DNA of 64,000 nt from Piscicola geometra (taxonomy: Eukaryota > Annelida > Clitellata > Hirudinida > Piscicolidae), in assembly GCA_943735955.1 (NCBI GenBank), contig OX030955.1, positions 7,479,769-7,543,768 on the forward strand, read 5' to 3'. Each line of letters begins with the position of its first letter. The stretch's first letter is position 1. This document shows positions 61,401 to 64,000 of the stretch, one piece after another. The notes under the pieces are model-generated. The model made no database searches, had not been told where the DNA came from, and saw only the letters and a program-made list of their open reading frames with translations. A program made the translations under genes and the position numbers.

Positions 61401-64000
61401 TTTTATTCATTTATTCATTTTTTATATATTAACTCTACGTCAAATAATTATGCCATTTCATTAATTTTTTTCCACCTACGCCTCCAGTTGTCTGTTTTAG
61501 TTTCATGGATGCATCTATTCATATTTTTCTTGATAAATTTCGTTCAATTGATTTATTTCCCATTTATTCTTTTTATTAATTTAAACTCATTTTTTATGTG
61601 GTATTTACTCACACATGTATTATCAAAAAATTATATGTAGATCTTGCTAGAATTATTCGGCTCGTTGATACAACGTTTTTATTATAAAATGAGATAATAT
61701 TGTAACTTAGATTATTCCGATTTTTTTATACTCTTTCATTTTTTGTTAAACGCTTAGCGAAAACTCTCTTGATAAGTATCAAAAATACCACAAATGATTA
61801 TTTGCCTGAAAGTTGTGTGATAGAGTTGCATATACATTTTTTAAATATTATATTTATTTAGAATTCTTTTTGAAAATGTTTCAATAGTTTTAAAGCGATG
61901 CTGTCCATTTTTCAAATACTTTTTAGTTGGCTAAGTCCAATATGCCGACGGATTTTCACCATGATTGATCTATATAATTTATCATCATCGTCGTCGTAAC
62001 CATTTCAAGGTCCTAGCTTAAGTGAGTGTCAGTGACATTAGATGGATGCGCTCAACAAAACCCATCTCCAATCTTTTCCTTCGTTTTTAGCTTTGCTTGT
62101 ATCATTTGTTTTCATTGTCCTTCAATAGTGACTGCAGTTGTGAGTCTATTTGAACATCTTTCCCATATTTTTTTCTCATTAAAAAACTACCTAAACAGAA
62201 ACAAATGTAAGTGGGCCAACATTTGTCGGAAACAACAACAGCAACAACTACTTCAAGAACGTTCTTCTCTACAAAAACTACTTCCTTGTAGGAGCTAGGT
62301 TGGGGTACTTGTTGATGTGGCTTCTAAGTTTTTGTTGTAAATAGTGTATGGTTTTATTTTTATTTTTAATCGTTTATGACTGAGAAATTTCGCATTGCAT
62401 GATACACCATTGATCATTATTATTTTCTTCAATGCTCCTGAAATAACGTTTCAACCTAATGGTTTTGAGTTCAAATGCATTTCATGTCCTGGAAGTCGGT
62501 AAGCGCAAATGAAAATTTGCAGCATATGTAATAATGTAGCAAGATACTGATTATACGCCACTATGAAACTGCTTATTATTATTAATACATAATAATAATA
62601 TACAATATAAAATAAAACTATATAATGATAATAAAATAAAACTATTTAATGATAATAAAATAAAACAATATAATAATAATAAAATATAATACAATGAAAC
62701 TATATAATGATATCATTGAAAATATTATTTATTTCTAATTTTATATCCGAATACATCTTACCACTTTCAACTTTCAACAGCACCTACTAACCATCACTGC
62801 AGAAACAGCCTCTACAACATCAGTTTTAAGGGACTCAGTGAACAGAAGGTTTATTCAATTTCCAAAACATCTATTATTGTCTTTTAGGTTACATTCTGTA
62901 ACTAGGCTAATTTACTACAAGTAATATCTATATTTTCTCGCATGTTTCTGTATTTTAGTCTTTTTAAATTTTATTACTACTAATAATAATACTACTACTA
63001 ATGCTCAGTTTGGTATTGAGATTTTAACATTATTCGATCTCATTCCATTAAACAATTCCATCAGATCGATTAAAATAGTGGTTACGTAATAATCATTAGA
63101 ATATGCAGCTCAAAAACTTCTTAGTGTTAAACTTACACATTTCAAATTTATTTTTTATATTAAAAAATGTGAGTTTGGAAATTCAATTCCCTGCTGCATA
63201 AATTCTTATTCTCCAAGTGACACTTTCAATTTCAGTTTTTGAGACGTTTTTCGAATTTAAATTTTTTGATTGAAAAACAAACAAAAATCTTCAATAAGAA
63301 GATTGTCTTTCCTAATTAAATTCTCAATACTATTTCATTTTGCTTGCTTCTTCGATGTATGGCTGGGCATGGCAGAAAAGCACTCATGCCAATATTTTGG
63401 AAGCAAAAAACTCTTTTATTATAAAAAATAAAGTTTTAAATAATTTATATTTTTTAAATAATTTGATCTTGTAATTCAGATAAAAAACTTTTAAGCATCA
63501 GCTAGACAATTATCTTAATACATTAGAAAATTACATTTTAGTTTTTATTGTTTCGAAAAGTCTAGCAAACATTGAAAACCCATTAAAAGTAGGTAAAAAT
63601 TGGAAAAAATAAAATGATAAAGTGTTTGTTGGAAGAATTGTTATAAAAGCTTTAAAAATGTAAAGCGAGATTATTTAAGGAATAAATTTGAAGTAATGTA
63701 ATCAAAGTAAATTTTATTGAGTAAAAGTGATTAAAATATTGTTTTAATAACTACTGGTTTTTAAAGCCTCTGTGGCTCACGAATTCTGTACAATTTTGAT
63801 TATTCTCATTTCATTTTTTAAGGCAACAAAATTATTTGAAAATCTATTAAAACAATGCTCTTGTTTAAAGTAAGTTTTAACGGGCTGTCATATGGCCTTA
63901 AAGGTCGAACTAACACGAGAAACGTCAAAAGATTGCCACTAAACTGCTATAATCTCTTGAGAGACAACTCTTATTCAGTTAAGCCTAATTTTTTGTAATA
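58440..64000. other. Gene-free right end
   Basis: 5.5 kb of AT-rich sequence with no supported gene. Open frames at 60454-60726, 61278-61640 and 62026-62298 have no recognisable domains and no convincing codon bias. A splice-flanked exon-like segment at 62801-62847 is weak. Short ATAATAATAAAATAAAACTAT repeats occur at about 62585-62710. Confidence 0.5.

Overview
This is an AT-rich segment of an animal nuclear genome, most likely an invertebrate; I cannot name the species. The evidence is GT-AG introns, one- or two-dozen-exon genes for animal-type proteins (glutamate transporter, CUB-chymotrypsin, listerin, anoctamin, an LRR-Ig receptor-like protein), AATAAA signals, a tRNA-derived SINE with a poly-A tail, and many microsatellites and minisatellites. 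There are no operons, bacterial signals or CRISPR.

Layout. Three genes lie on the minus strand on the left: the 5' part of an SLC1-family excitatory amino acid transporter (2292 down past position 1), a CUB-chymotrypsin-like serine protease (8040 to 4712, first exon not found), and a complete 20-exon LTN1/listerin gene (21306 to 9733). A 7.1 kb gene-free spacer (21.3-28.4 kb) holds a SINE, a tRNA-like relic and a 27-nt perfect palindrome. Three genes lie on the plus strand on the right: a 26-exon anoctamin (28434-37365), a two-exon gene for a huge disordered, cysteine-rich protein that I do not recognise (38028-44284), and a 16-exon LRR-Ig transmembrane protein (46597-58401). From 58.4 kb to the end I see no gene I can support.

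Exon chains were built by hand. Each junction was required to keep reading phase and family alignment. The summed coding lengths of the four genes complete in the window are multiples of three (listerin 2024 aa, anoctamin 831 aa, Cys-rich protein 1994 aa, LRR-Ig 1001 aa), which is internal support for the models. Boundaries may be off by a few bases where alternative GT/AG sites exist. The genes are functionally unrelated (neuronal transport, secreted proteolysis, ribosome quality control, membrane lipid/ion transport, cell surface recognition), as expected for an animal chromosome.

Most unusual content: (1) the LRR-Ig gene, with seven successive 66-nt phase-2 exons each coding one SDS22-like 22-residue repeat, two poly-threonine stalks encoded by (ACT)n microsatellites inside coding exons, and an apparent 36-nt intron that carries in-frame stops; (2) the unknown 1994-residue Cys-rich/Lys-rich protein; (3) listerin introns made largely of simple repeat, including one that is almost pure GT starting at the splice donor, and one rich in a motif almost identical to the thrombin-binding G-quadruplex aptamer.
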